This document shows positions 1-9,882 of a DNA stretch of 64,000 bases, in pieces (within the stretch, counting starts at the first letter, position 1; each line of letters begins with the position of its first letter). The notes below the pieces were generated by a model that did no database searches, was not told the origin of the DNA, and worked only from the letters and a program-made list of their open reading frames with translations. The DNA comes from Eupeodes corollae. Its lineage: Eukaryota > Arthropoda > Insecta > Diptera > Syrphidae. Both the position numbers and the translations under genes were made by a program. The stretch spans positions 85,303,073 to 85,367,072 of the forward strand of contig NC_079149.1 in assembly GCF_945859685.1 (NCBI RefSeq), read 5' to 3'.

Positions 1-214
1 GAGTTACGTTCTACAAATGTTTGCTTGTTTATTACTTTATTTTTAACAAGTGGTTCTTAAAGTTATAACCAATACCCAGCACGTCTATATTTTTGTATGT
101 TCCCTTTTTATAAACAAAATAGCACAATCTTAAATTGTTCACTACTGAGAATAACAACTTATAAATTTAATTTCAAAACTGGTAGCTTTGGCCTTGTCCA
201 AAATAATAAATAAA

Positions 215-427
215 TTAGGCGGTGCAACAGTCCCTAGAAACTCGGGCATAGTTACTTTCAACTCGATTCATGTCATGGAGCACTTTCTATTTTGAGAAAG
301 CACTTTTCATGACGGCGATTACTCTTAGAGGAATTGTCAATTTCTCGCAAGAGGCAGGTGGCAAAGGAAGGGATTAGACTCAAGACCTCTCGCATGACAG
401 TCCTTCGCACTAACCATCATTCCATGA
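215..427 (-). repeat. Degenerate tRNA-derived SINE
   Basis: Read on the minus strand, this stretch matches the better preserved SINE at 38924-39241 block by block: a tRNA-like head containing GGTTAGTGCG and GGACTGTCATGC, a body with CTCTTGCGAG and GTGCTTTCTCAAAA, and the end GGGACTGTTGCACC. The B-box region is eroded (GTCTAATCC rather than GTTCAATCC). It is an old copy with small indels and no coding capacity. Confidence 0.75.
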
Positions 428-1534
428 GTACACCTATGGCCCAAATAATAGAACTTGTGAAAGGTTGAACTATATTTTAATTATTTACATATGTTTTGTT
501 AATGTTTCCAAATTTCTTATTTAAGAAAAGTTATATTGGTTGTCAAGTTTTTGTAGTCCATTTACTGCGATGTCCTATACAGGCTGGCTAACAATATTGG
601 ATTAGAACTTAAAACACAACAATACATTTCCACAATTCATATAATTTTTGATGAACTACATTTGATATTTAACTAAACAATCCTTATTCTAAAGTACAAC
701 ATATCTGTGACAATTATCGAAAAAGTTGTTGAAGGCATATGACAAAACTCTTTAACATTGGCTTAAAGAAATACTTCTCAATGAGATTCAGGTCCAGTTA
801 TTAAAAATTTCAGTCAAAAACTTATATTGTCTTCTTTTGAATTCAAAACTTCTTTAAAATTACATTGTAATTGAGGTCACTATCCTGCTAACTCGACATC
901 TAAGGATCACATTTTATAGACAATATTTCTCAACATGTACCTACGACTTTTTGTAAATCATTGCTATCATAACATGTCATCTGAAAAAAGTTGCACTTAG
1001 ATATATAAGCTTGGGGTTGAAAAACTTTCACATTGGATGAAACAAACGTTTGTCATCCATCCCATTCCGTATAAATTGATTATTGTTTCAACACTTTAAA
1101 GCGTAACCCCTATGATCAATCCGCTTTCGGAGACGTCTGTTTTTGCTTGTCAGAATCTCATCTCAGATTTTTCGATGGCGTAATGAGATTAGATTTATAA
1201 TTTCTTGTTAAAGTAGCTATGTTATACAACTGCCCCCTAGTTACTGAGAACATCTAGCTATACGACAAACATTCCTTTATAATCAACAGCAAAAAAGAGC
1301 ACATGAAAGGTTTGGTTTTTCTACAACTGCTCCTACTATTGTGATCAGCTAGACTTTCAATCTCTATAAAGTAAGAAACGGTTAGTTTATCATCTCAAAG
1401 CGAAACAAGATATAAACTGTTCTGTATTCTTAAGTTTGTAATTTGAACAAGTTGTTTGTAATAGTTTATAATTTAACTACAAATTCTAAGGTAGTCTTTA
1501 CCTTACTTATAAATGATTTACTCCTTTGTGTACA
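428..1534. other. No recognised gene
   Basis: AT-rich sequence with stops in all frames and no domain, tRNA or repeat structure that I recognise. It separates the SINE from the LINE scrap. It may hold eroded transposon sequence or host intergenic DNA. Confidence 0.5.
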
Positions 1535-1960
1535 GTAAGTACAGTTACATTTTAATCTATGTGGATGATATGAAAATCTTCAAAAGCGTACAATCTAAGC
1601 GTACAATTGAATCAAAAAGAGTGGGCTAACCTAAACCTAACCTAATTGAATTTCAGTCTATGTAAGGATTTGTTAAACGGTTGTCCAAGGAATTTTACGT
1701 TGCTCTTGCTCTGTATAAAATGTTGGTCCTCCCCAATTTTTAGTACGCATCCCAAATATGGTCGCCTTTTTAAGAGATCCACAAGAATTAGATTGATTCT
1801 ATTCAATTAAACATTTACGTTTTACCTTAACAGGGCTACAATGGTGGATCTTTACAACATGACTTCTTATGAACATCGCATAAAGCTTCTTTAAATGCAC
1901 TTCGCAGAGGAGGATTTATAATGTTATTTTCTTTATTCATCAACTCTTACCTGTTGATTT
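1535..1960 (+). pseudogene. LINE reverse transcriptase fragment (jockey/CR1-like)
   Basis: A short decayed piece of a non-LTR retrotransposon. The polymerase motif reads IYVDDMKIF near 1550-1580, the usual family form being YADDMKI. The post-catalytic region follows as LYKMLVLPNF, a stop, then YASQIW (about 1717-1757), and MTSYEHRIKLL about 100 bases later. Stops and frame changes separate the pieces, so no product is expected. Clade assignment (jockey/CR1-like) rests only on these signatures. Confidence 0.6.
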
Positions 1961-2096
1961 ATGAAATTGTATAAGTTTAAACCACCGTGAAGGTAACCGC
2001 AATAGCCGTAGTCTAAAAATAATTAATGTTTATGTTTCCCATTGCACAAAATATACAAAATAAATACTTAAGTGAAACGAAACAATTTAACTCAAT

Positions 2097-4375
2097 AGGT
2101 AGGTTAGGTTGAGGGGCTGACAGTTGGTGTCTTTACCGTCACACTGAGATCAATACAGATCCATTGTGATACCCGTGAGTATTGCTACTCAAGCTAATAA
2201 GAAAAATCTATGTGTTAGTCAGTTAGTCAAGCCATTTAGAGGCTTTGACGAAGTTCAGAATTTTTTACCTGGCGTACTAGAGAGTTCTTCTAAATCCTTG
2301 AAGAAATAGTTGCCAAGCAGTTTCTTCCTTTGATGGGAGTGTGCGGGACAGTGACACAGAAAGTGCGGAGTGTCTTCATGCACCTCCTCGTCAGCGCATC
2401 CTCTCCATAGATCATCTTTTTCATATGATAACCTAACAAATTATGTCCGGTGATTATGCTTACAAGAGATCGAAGTGATCCCTTGTGTAGCTACATAATT
2501 CTTTCCGTTCTTTGTTTGTTAAAATAGGGCCAGATCTTTCTTGATTGGCCTTGATAGTAATTCTTTTTGAGATTTCCTGTTTTAAATAACAGGTAGGGGT
2601 GCTAACTAGCTGAGCTTGGATTACGTCAAGCATTGACCCTAATCTTACTTATTCATCGGCTTTCTCGTTGCCTAGTATATCGCTGTGGCCTGAGACCCAG
2701 CAGAGTCTATTGTTGTGCTGTGCGCCAAGAACCTTCTCTTCGCAGCAGCTGAAACAAGCTTTGATTTTACCTCAGTTGCAGTAATCGCTTTAATTACTGC
2801 TTAGCTATCAATGTAAAAGGTGATATCAGCTCGTGGTATCGCCATCATTGATACCTTTTTAGTAGCTGTTGTCACTCCACTTGGAAGACGCTACCGTAGT
2901 TTGGAAGCCTAAGCGAGGCGGTTAACTTGAGAGATTCAGAATATAAGCCTGCCCCTACACCAGAGCCATCAGTATAGATAGCTATTGACGACTCACTGGA
3001 GTATGGTATATTATCTATCCATTCCTCTCTGCTTGGGATGGCAGCCTGGAATGGTTTCTAAAGTCCCCGTATGGATAGGTTTACCAGCCTTAGGGATGAA
3101 AACTACCTTTGCCTCACGCCACGATAAGGGAACATACCCCCATTTAAGGCTATTTTTGAAAATGCTAGCTAGGTGTGGGATGGTAAGGTTTATGCTCTTC
3201 TGAAGCATCATGGGGAAGATTCCGTCTAGACCAGGGGATTTGCACGGGGAAAAGGAGTGAATGGCCCATTTTATCCTTTCTTCCGTTATAATATTCGATG
3301 GTACTAGGGTTTCTGTATGAGAATCTGTTTCAGGATTCAGTCCAGCTGCCTGTAGGTTTTTTGAGAGATCCTAGAGTGACTGAATCCTTGGTCAGAATTT
3401 TCCTTAGCCTTGCTGATACATTTGTACTTTCTATTTCGTCGCTGAAGGCCATAAATGAGCTACGTTTTGCTCGTTGTGTTTCGACTTCAAAAATACGTTG
3501 ACTGGTCTTATAATGTTCCCAATCCGCTTCTTTCCTAGTTCTTTTGGCGACGTTGAAAAGTCTTCTAGTCTGTTTTCTTAAGTTGCCTATTTCAGTGGTC
3601 CACCATGGTGGTTTTTTCCTATCTTTTCCCATATGATTGATGGGACAACTTTTATCTAAAGCGTGATTGAGAACAACTCCGACTTTTTCTGATGCAATAT
3701 CTATGTCGGAGGGTTCTTGAATTAGAAGTGTATCCGGGTTTTGAATCCCCTGTCCTACTTCCCTACAGAATACATTCCGGTTTGTTTTCCTGAAATTCCT
3801 AAAGGGTTTTGGAGTTGCTGCTTCATTTTGTATCAAGAAGCCTAACGGTTTATGGTCTGAGAATGATTCCTCTTTAAGAACATTCCATTGATCTATTACT
3901 ATTGTGCTTGAGTTATTGGTTAGGGTAGCGTCAAGCACTTCTTTTCTATTTTTAGTTACAAAACTGGATTCGTTACCGCTGTTTGCTACTAAAAGATTAT
4001 GGTCTAGTATAAATTCAAAAAGAGACTCACCTCTGTTGTTGATTTCCCATTGGGTATGATGTGAGTTTGTATCAGCCTACTACCACGTCCCATCTCTCAG
4101 AGGCAGCTTTCTCTACAAGCTTGCTTGTGATGTAAGCGGGAGGCCCTTCTGGTCCGTCACGCGGCATTTAGCACGATGTCAAGATCAGTGGTGGGAGTCC
4201 CTTCATTTCTAGTTTCACAGCACACTGGTCTGGATCACTGTAATTTGCTAATAGAAAGAGATTAAACTTCTTCCTGGCTAAAATACAGGATCTGATATTA
4301 CTATTTGCTACTTGTGTGGCTTTGTATAGTATAAAGTCTAATGCATGTAGTCCTCTAATTCTGCCACCTGAAATC
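2097..4375 (-). mobile_element. LOA-type LINE, 5' truncated and internally deleted
   Basis: Minus-strand non-LTR retrotransposon. Reading from its 5' side, the endonuclease region begins near 4375 (RIRGLHALDFILYKATQ, ANYSDPDQCAV), continues to 3938-3330 (DATLTNN, SDHKPLGF, PPWWTTEI), and reaches the start of the reverse transcriptase at 3211-3011 (VPLSWREAKVVFIPKAGK). The polymerase core is missing: the frame jumps to a damaged RNase H near 2950-2700 and a cysteine/histidine tail (CADEEVHEDTPHFLCHCP) near 2400-2300. The 3' end carries a CCTA-type tail, seen forward as TAGGTAGGTTAGG. The family matches the better copy at 23419-26770. The 5' end stops about 90 bases before the gene A splice site, so the element probably sits in the gene A leader intron. 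It is defective. Confidence 0.75.
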
Positions 4376-4447
4376 CAACTATTTTTTATGAGAATTATTA
4401 ATAAACATGCAATGAACCATGTTTTTTTCATAATATATTTAAAGCTT

Positions 4448-4464
4448 TCTTTCTTTTTTTGCAG
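4448..4464 (+). other. Probable 3' splice site of the gene A leader intron
   Basis: A run of pyrimidines ends in GCAG, 46 bases before the chosen ATG at 4510. Genes B and C have the same arrangement (39 and 45 bases), which supports a real, shared leader intron. The upstream exon was not identified. Confidence 0.55.
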
Positions 4465-4509
4465 GTTTTTTATATGGTCTTCATAATATCTCAAGTTAAT
4501 TTAAGTGAA

Positions 4510-6498
4510 ATGAATTCGTTTAATGGAATTGACAGCAAAAGCAATATCGATTTTCAATCGGTATCAAACTGTAGTTCAAATGGTGAAGATCAAAAGGAGT
4601 ATTGTCCGATCTTGGAGGGAAACTTTGAAATAGAGCAGTTAAGTTTTATAGATCTTACTCAAGATGAATGTATTTCCCCAGTTAAAAAACAAAACTCAAC
4701 AACAAGTCCTTCTGATATAAAAAAGAATAAAAGAATTTTCAAAAGAAAAAATGCAATGTTAAGTAAACCAGACAACAACTCGATTAGTCCATCAACCTTT
4801 GTAAAGAAATCAAACGGAACAAATTTGAAACAAACACAATTGAATACTTTCTTTTGTTCAGCCAAAAAATTGCCGCGACGTAGTGAAGTTTCCCAATCGA
4901 ACAAAATATACTCACAGTTTAAAAATAACGATCACGCTATGAAACCAAAGATTGTTGATTTATGTGAATGTTTGAATATGAAAACAAACAACATTGCAAT
5001 CAAAACACTAACGGAATGTTTAGGATGTAAAGAAATGGATAATCAAAGTTTTCAAACAATTACGTGCGATAAAGAAATTGACATCAACATAAATTTAGAA
5101 TACAGTAAAAAGGAAAAATTACAAACGTTGTTGAAAGAAGAAATTGTTGACTTGTGTTTAGATTCAAGTTCAGAAGTGGAAGACATTGAAAAGGATAAGA
5201 GAAAAACCCACAGAAAAACGAAAAAAAGGTCTAACAAAAAATTGTCGAAACTTATCAAGGAAACTGAATCCAGGTTTAGTGATGAAACACATACAGCTTG
5301 TGAGTTAGAAAAGATGCAAATTACAAAAGATTGTATTTTATCTTCCAAGACATTACATTTGAATGATGATAAAAAGTGTAATAAAGAATCTCCACCTCGA
5401 AGAAAACGTCCTGGTACTGTTGATTCGGAGAAAAACGATTGTCCGCCTTATAAAGTTATCGAAGGGACAACTTTTGCTGTGGATGCTTTCAACTTCGGCC
5501 TTCTGAAAAACGTGACAACCTACTTCCTGACCCACTTTCATACAGATCACTATGTTGGTCTAACGAAGAAATTTTCAATGCCAATATATGCATCCGAAAC
5601 AACAATTAACTTAATACGAGGATTTATTGCCGTCGACGAAAAGCTACTACACATCCTGTTTTTGAACACCCCACATAAGATCGAGGGCGTTTCCGTCACT
5701 GCCATAGACGCAAACCATTGCCCTGGTGCAATTATGCTTTTGTTTCAACTGCCTTGTGGAAAACGAATTCTTCACACAGGAGATTTTCGTTGGTCACAGA
5801 AAATGGAACTTGATATAAATTTAAACCTAAAGCAGAACCACATAGACCTCTTATATTTGGACACGACACATATTTCAGACAGACACAATATTAATTCTCA
5901 AGCCGAGTGTATATCGAAAGCCATAAATTGGGTTCGAGAATTTAAACAGAGCAACGAAGGTAAAAAAATTCTTTACGTGGTTTGCACTGATGTTATAGGA
6001 AAAGAAAACTTCTGGTTTTCAATTGCCGATGCTTTTGACTTAAAAATATGGTCAGATGGTAAAAGGAAAAAAGCTTTAACACTAATTGGAAACGAAAAGA
6101 TTCTTAAAAAACTTGTATCGAATGCTAATGAGGCTGACATGCATGTTGTATCTCACGCAGATGCTGGTTTTAGGCACTTGGATGAATACTTTCATAAATT
6201 TAGTGATACATTCGATATGGTCCTTTCAATTAAACCAAAAGGTACGGATACTATAGATCCTAAGTATGATGGTCCAGTAAACTCTGTGTCAGTAAGGTAC
6301 TCTGAACATTCGACCCATAAGGAGTTAAGAAAATTTTTGAGTTTTTTATTACCAAAGCGAGTAATAAGTACTGTACCTCTGGGTAAGAATATATTTCGAT
6401 GTCCAAAAATACCAGTGTCGTGGCATACAAAGGAAATACTTGTGACTTATACAAAACAAGTTTCATTATTAAATTATGTAAGCGTTAAGAAAAAGTAA
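4510..6498 (+). CDS. SNM1/DCLRE1A-like nuclease, paralog A
   Basis: Metallo-beta-lactamase/beta-CASP nuclease of the SNM1A family, which digests DNA from the 5' end during interstrand-crosslink repair. The 662-residue frame has a disordered N-terminal half and a catalytic half from about residue 311 (CPPYK). Visible ligands are D325, H342-x-H344-x-D346-H347, H403 (DANHCPGA), D425 (HTGDFR), D451 (YLDTT) and H600 (YSEHST), so the metal site looks complete. A PCNA-binding motif QTQLNTFF lies at 108-115. SUMO-interaction-like motifs lie at 46-53, 148-153 and 212-216. Oddities: the family GTYxxGKEK segment reads CTDVIGKEN, the GW of the RPxGW segment is gone, and the C-terminal PIP-like motif ends YV instead of YF. 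I chose ATG 4510 by alignment with the B and C N-termini; an in-frame ATG at 4474 is the alternative. An active or reduced-activity nuclease is possible. Confidence 0.88.
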   Translation: MNSFNGIDSKSNIDFQSVSNCSSNGEDQKEYCPILEGNFEIEQLSFIDLTQDECISPVKKQNSTTSPSDIKKNKRIFKRKNAMLSKPDNNSISPSTFVKKSNGTNLKQTQLNTFFCSAKKLPRRSEVSQSNKIYSQFKNNDHAMKPKIVDLCECLNMKTNNIAIKTLTECLGCKEMDNQSFQTITCDKEIDININLEYSKKEKLQTLLKEEIVDLCLDSSSEVEDIEKDKRKTHRKTKKRSNKKLSKLIKETESRFSDETHTACELEKMQITKDCILSSKTLHLNDDKKCNKESPPRRKRPGTVDSEKNDCPPYKVIEGTTFAVDAFNFGLLKNVTTYFLTHFHTDHYVGLTKKFSMPIYASETTINLIRGFIAVDEKLLHILFLNTPHKIEGVSVTAIDANHCPGAIMLLFQLPCGKRILHTGDFRWSQKMELDINLNLKQNHIDLLYLDTTHISDRHNINSQAECISKAINWVREFKQSNEGKKILYVVCTDVIGKENFWFSIADAFDLKIWSDGKRKKALTLIGNEKILKKLVSNANEADMHVVSHADAGFRHLDEYFHKFSDTFDMVLSIKPKGTDTIDPKYDGPVNSVSVRYSEHSTHKELRKFLSFLLPKRVISTVPLGKNIFRCPKIPVSWHTKEILVTYTKQVSLLNYVSVKKK

Positions 6499-6515
6499 AG
6501 AAGTTGTTATTATTT

Positions 6516-6605
6516 ATTAAAATTTAATTTGTTTAAGTCATTAGCTTTTCTAAAAGGACTATTAAAATTTAATTTGTTTAAGTCATTAGCTTTTCTAAAA
6601 GGACT
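6516..6605 (+). repeat. 45-bp tandem duplication in the gene A 3' flank
   Basis: Two identical 45-base units (6516-6560 and 6561-6605) directly after the gene A stop codon. Each begins with ATTAAA, a common variant polyadenylation signal, so the duplication doubles the candidate signal for gene A. Confidence 0.9.
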
Positions 6606-6700
6606 AAGTATAACAAATTAGTGTAATTTATGGGCTTTGAGTTCTATGTTGTACGGATGCCCATAAGAAATACATTCCGAATTCTATGAGGTGTAAAAAC

Positions 6701-6929
6701 TGTTGAACGAAGCTATGAGCTGCAGAGCGATGAACACAGCTAGCAAGGATCGCCAACATTGACATACTACACATGTATGATCGCCAACTTCATCATGTAT
6801 CCGGTAACCTCTCACTCGATACCAAGCCGCCAACCATTTTGCATCTCGCTACCTTTTATATTTCACTCTAACTAAATTAACTTTGTAAAACCACTTATAT
6901 ATTTAATAAAACATAACTTTTTGCTAACA
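6701..6929 (+). repeat. copia left (5') LTR
   Basis: 229 bp, starts TGTTGAACGAAG and ends TTGCTAACA. It contains TTTTATATTTC, a TATA-like stretch, and ATTTAATAAAACATA with an AATAAA signal near the 3' end, as expected for an LTR promoter/polyadenylation unit. I saw no difference from the right LTR. Confidence 0.95.
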
Positions 6930-6943
6930 GGTTATGGGCCCAG
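6930..6943 (+). other. copia primer-binding site (initiator tRNA-Met type)
   Basis: GGTTATGGGCCCAG directly follows the LTR. This is the site used by Drosophila copia, which primes with an internal fragment of initiator tRNA-Met. Confidence 0.85.
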
Positions 6944-7001
6944 GCAACTGGTTTTATTAGTAGTTTTTTTGTTTATGTCTTGTATGAACGTGATTGGCAA
7001 A

Positions 7002-7420
7002 ATGGTTGACGACAGAGTAAGTATTCCGAAATTAAATAGTACGAATTGGCAAATATGGAAAATTCGCGTGGAAAGTTTCCTCGCACGAGATGATTTATCA
7101 AAGTACATTGAGGAAGATATTCCTGCTACAGACGATTTGAAGGATGCTGCTTGGAAGACGGGCGATCGAAAGACGAAAGGAACAATTATTCTCTTCTTGG
7201 GAGATAACCAGCTGTCCTTGGTGAAAAATTGCGTGCATGCAAAGCATGTGTGGGATGCCCTTCGTAACCACCACGAAAGGGTTTCTCGATCGACTCGTGT
7301 AGCTCTTCTCAAAAGATTGTGCTCTGCTAGGCTGCAAGAAAATGGAAATGTTGAAAAGCATCTTTCAGACATCGAAGAGATTTTCGACCGCTTGGCTGCA
7401 GCTGGCCATGTGTTGGATAC
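7002..7420 (+). pseudogene. copia gag, 5' part, interrupted
   Basis: Start of the copia polyprotein. ATG 7002 opens MVDDRVSIPKLNSTNWQIW, and the N-x-x-N-W...W motif is typical of copia Gag (UBN2 type). It continues through a helical capsid-like region to residue about 140, where the gypsy element interrupts it at the duplicated ATAC. The continuation is at 17920. The open frame runs a little into the gypsy LTR and stops there, so the natural product is a truncated Gag. Confidence 0.9.
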
Positions 7421-9311
7421 TGTAACGAGCCGCTTTGCCTGTTTGGGGTCGTGACTGGCTTAATTGAACCCGTAGCTCAGCGGTTTCGAAGGTTCTTCGA
7501 CCCAGGACTCATCACAAAAATAATGCCAGTCTAGCATCCCGGTGGTAGCGATGCGCGAGATATTTATCATAAACCCTCCCTACCTGGTTGTCTTCCTCGC
7601 TAAGAACAACCCCATTCCTCGGCTTCTTTTCCTTATCACTTCTTCCCCATTTTCCCCTTACTCTCTCATCCCTTTAGAAAAAATTTAAGCCATCATCTTC
7701 ATGATTTAAGGCTTCATAAAAATTCCATCGCTTTTCTTTTTAAATAACAAATTATTTTATTTAGATAATTAAATTTTAAAAGGCTATAAACTGTATATAT
7801 ATATGTTTATATGCATGTAGCAAAATTTAAATTTTTAATTTACACAAAAATTAATTTAATACTTTAAATCTTGTATTTAATTTTACATAACAAAATAAAG
7901 TGGCAATCATACGCCAATCAACCAAAATCTATCATTGATTCGATAAGAATCGTCTTCGATTTTATTACCAAAAATTGGATCTTCAAGATCTCTTTTCTTC
8001 TTGTTCTTTTAAACTTTATTTCAACTCCCCTTTATGCGGAACCCCCCCCCTTTGTTTGAAGTTATATATATACGAACGTATATCTTCTTTTTTTTTTTTT
8101 TTTATTTTAATTCGTATATAGTATGTAAAAAAGGAAACATAATCGACTTACCCCGTTCTTCTGCTGTAGTGGCCACTGCTGCTGGAAGGCTGGGTCGACG
8201 AATTGTAATGATGGTAGATATATATACGTATATAAATTGTTCACTTTAACTAACTTCAAACAAACTATGTAAACTAATTGTATATTACGTTTCGCGGAAC
8301 GTATCAAATCAAAAAAATTTCGTAATTGATTAATGATAATGATGTTACCACAAATTTAATTTACTAGTTAAGAAAATGTTTTAATTTTAAAACAAAAAAA
8401 AATTTAACTTTAAAAAAAACACTATATGTATTATATTCATCGGCTTCGAACAGCGTTAAGTTTAACGGTGGGGTTTTTGTCGGCGCCTAGACACTCTAGG
8501 CTACCGGGCTTCTTTAGCTTGGGGTGTGCTGAATGCTGATTTTAAATCTGGCCACGCAATCCTGTTGATTCCTTGTCATTCAAAATTTATACAGGTATTT
8601 TATCCTTGAGGATACCTTTCGGGAGCTTGATAAAAAAAAATGATTTCTTTTAAATTTAAGCACAAAATGCAGATTCTTATATGCATGTTGTTCTATATAT
8701 GCATCTACGTGCATAAATATATTACATATATATATAAATTGCAAATAATGTCGCCATTTACCTTGATGGGTGGATAAATAATTCCTTTTCAATTTCTTGC
8801 ACACCAAATGTAATTTTTTTTTTAAAAAAAAGGAAACCAAATTCACGTAAAAAAAACTTTAACGTTTATTAGTTAAAATAATTATATATGAAACTAATAT
8901 TGGTAACAACTTTAATTTTTTTGTCATATAAGACTGCTCTTTATGTTTCTGATGTTTCTCTTCGGCTTTTAAAATTGGAAAAGGTCTAGGCTTCCTAGCC
9001 AACCTGCGGACTACCCGTTTTCATATAATAGAGAAAAGCTCCTATCCCGTTGATGGTTCTCCACTTCACCAACACACGAATCCCAGTCCTTATCTCACGC
9101 TTCTGAATCAGCGCGGATTGGTCTCTTTTTGTAAAGTGGAAATGTTGCTTCTTAGAAAATCTACTCAACCTAAGCTTCCTAACCAACATTTCCACTTTAC
9201 CGCCTCCGTATCTGCAACGATTGCTACCAGCTATTAAGTGTTGCCTTCTTTTTGTGCATACTTTAGGGATACCCGGTTTCAGTTATTTTAAATATGAGCT
9301 TGTAGGTAACA
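7421..9311 (-). repeat. gypsy 3' LTR
   Basis: 1891 bp, forward-strand ends TGTAACGAGC and GGTAACA. The small open frames inside it recur at the same offsets in the other LTR and are not genes. It contains a run of nine C followed by poly-T near 8041-8105. Because the element is in reverse orientation, this left copy is its downstream LTR. Confidence 0.95.
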
Positions 9312-9882
9312 GGGCTTTGCATTTTGCAAGTGTATCGCCCACAAGGAACATGCAAAGGAACCCACGACCTATCTAATAAAAACAGAGATCGAAAAAAATT
9401 ATTCCAAAAAAAAAATCGTGACTTGAAACGAATTTACGTTACATAAAAAAATAGGAAGTAAACATCAACGAAACTCAAGTATTGATTGGCAATAAAACAA
9501 TCGGATTAAGTCTTGTCAAATAAAATGTAAACACAAAAATATACATACGCACATATACACATACCTCTGTATGAGAATTGGAGTTTGGTTATGCAATGAC
9601 CATATGGTTACATTTTGTTAGTTTTGTTTTTGTTTTCTTTTTCTTTTTGTTTTGCCGTCGGCAAATGAAGTTTGAAAAAGATGCTTTGCCGACGGGAAAT
9701 AGAAGGTTAAAAAAATTGTTTTGCCGTCGGAAGAACGCATTTTGAATGATTTAAAAATGTTTCTTAGTGAAACGAATTATGAAAATGTTTTTTTTTTTTC
9801 CACCAGGAAGGAAAACGTGGGACGCGAACCCACTTAACTTTTATCTAGTCGGGCAAAAATAAAAAAATTAAGAAAATCATAT
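9312..9882 (-). other. gypsy 3' untranslated region
   Basis: Non-coding DNA between the pol stop and the 3' LTR. It holds three spaced copies of a TTTGCCGTCGG-like motif (9650, 9684 and 9719; about 35 bases apart). It also holds a 17-base segment (9817-9833) that on the minus strand folds exactly like a tRNA T-arm (5-bp stem, 7-base loop TTCGCGT). The function of both is unknown. Confidence 0.6.

Noticed and set aside
2097..2115. The TAGGTAGGTTAGG stretch as an insect telomere-type repeat.
   Set aside because: It is the 3' tail of a minus-strand LOA LINE, with an equivalent tail at about 23419.
7871..9195. Several small open frames (about 60-88 codons) as genes.
   Set aside because: They lie in the gypsy LTR and recur at the same offsets in the other LTR (16475-17799), so they are chance frames in a repeat.
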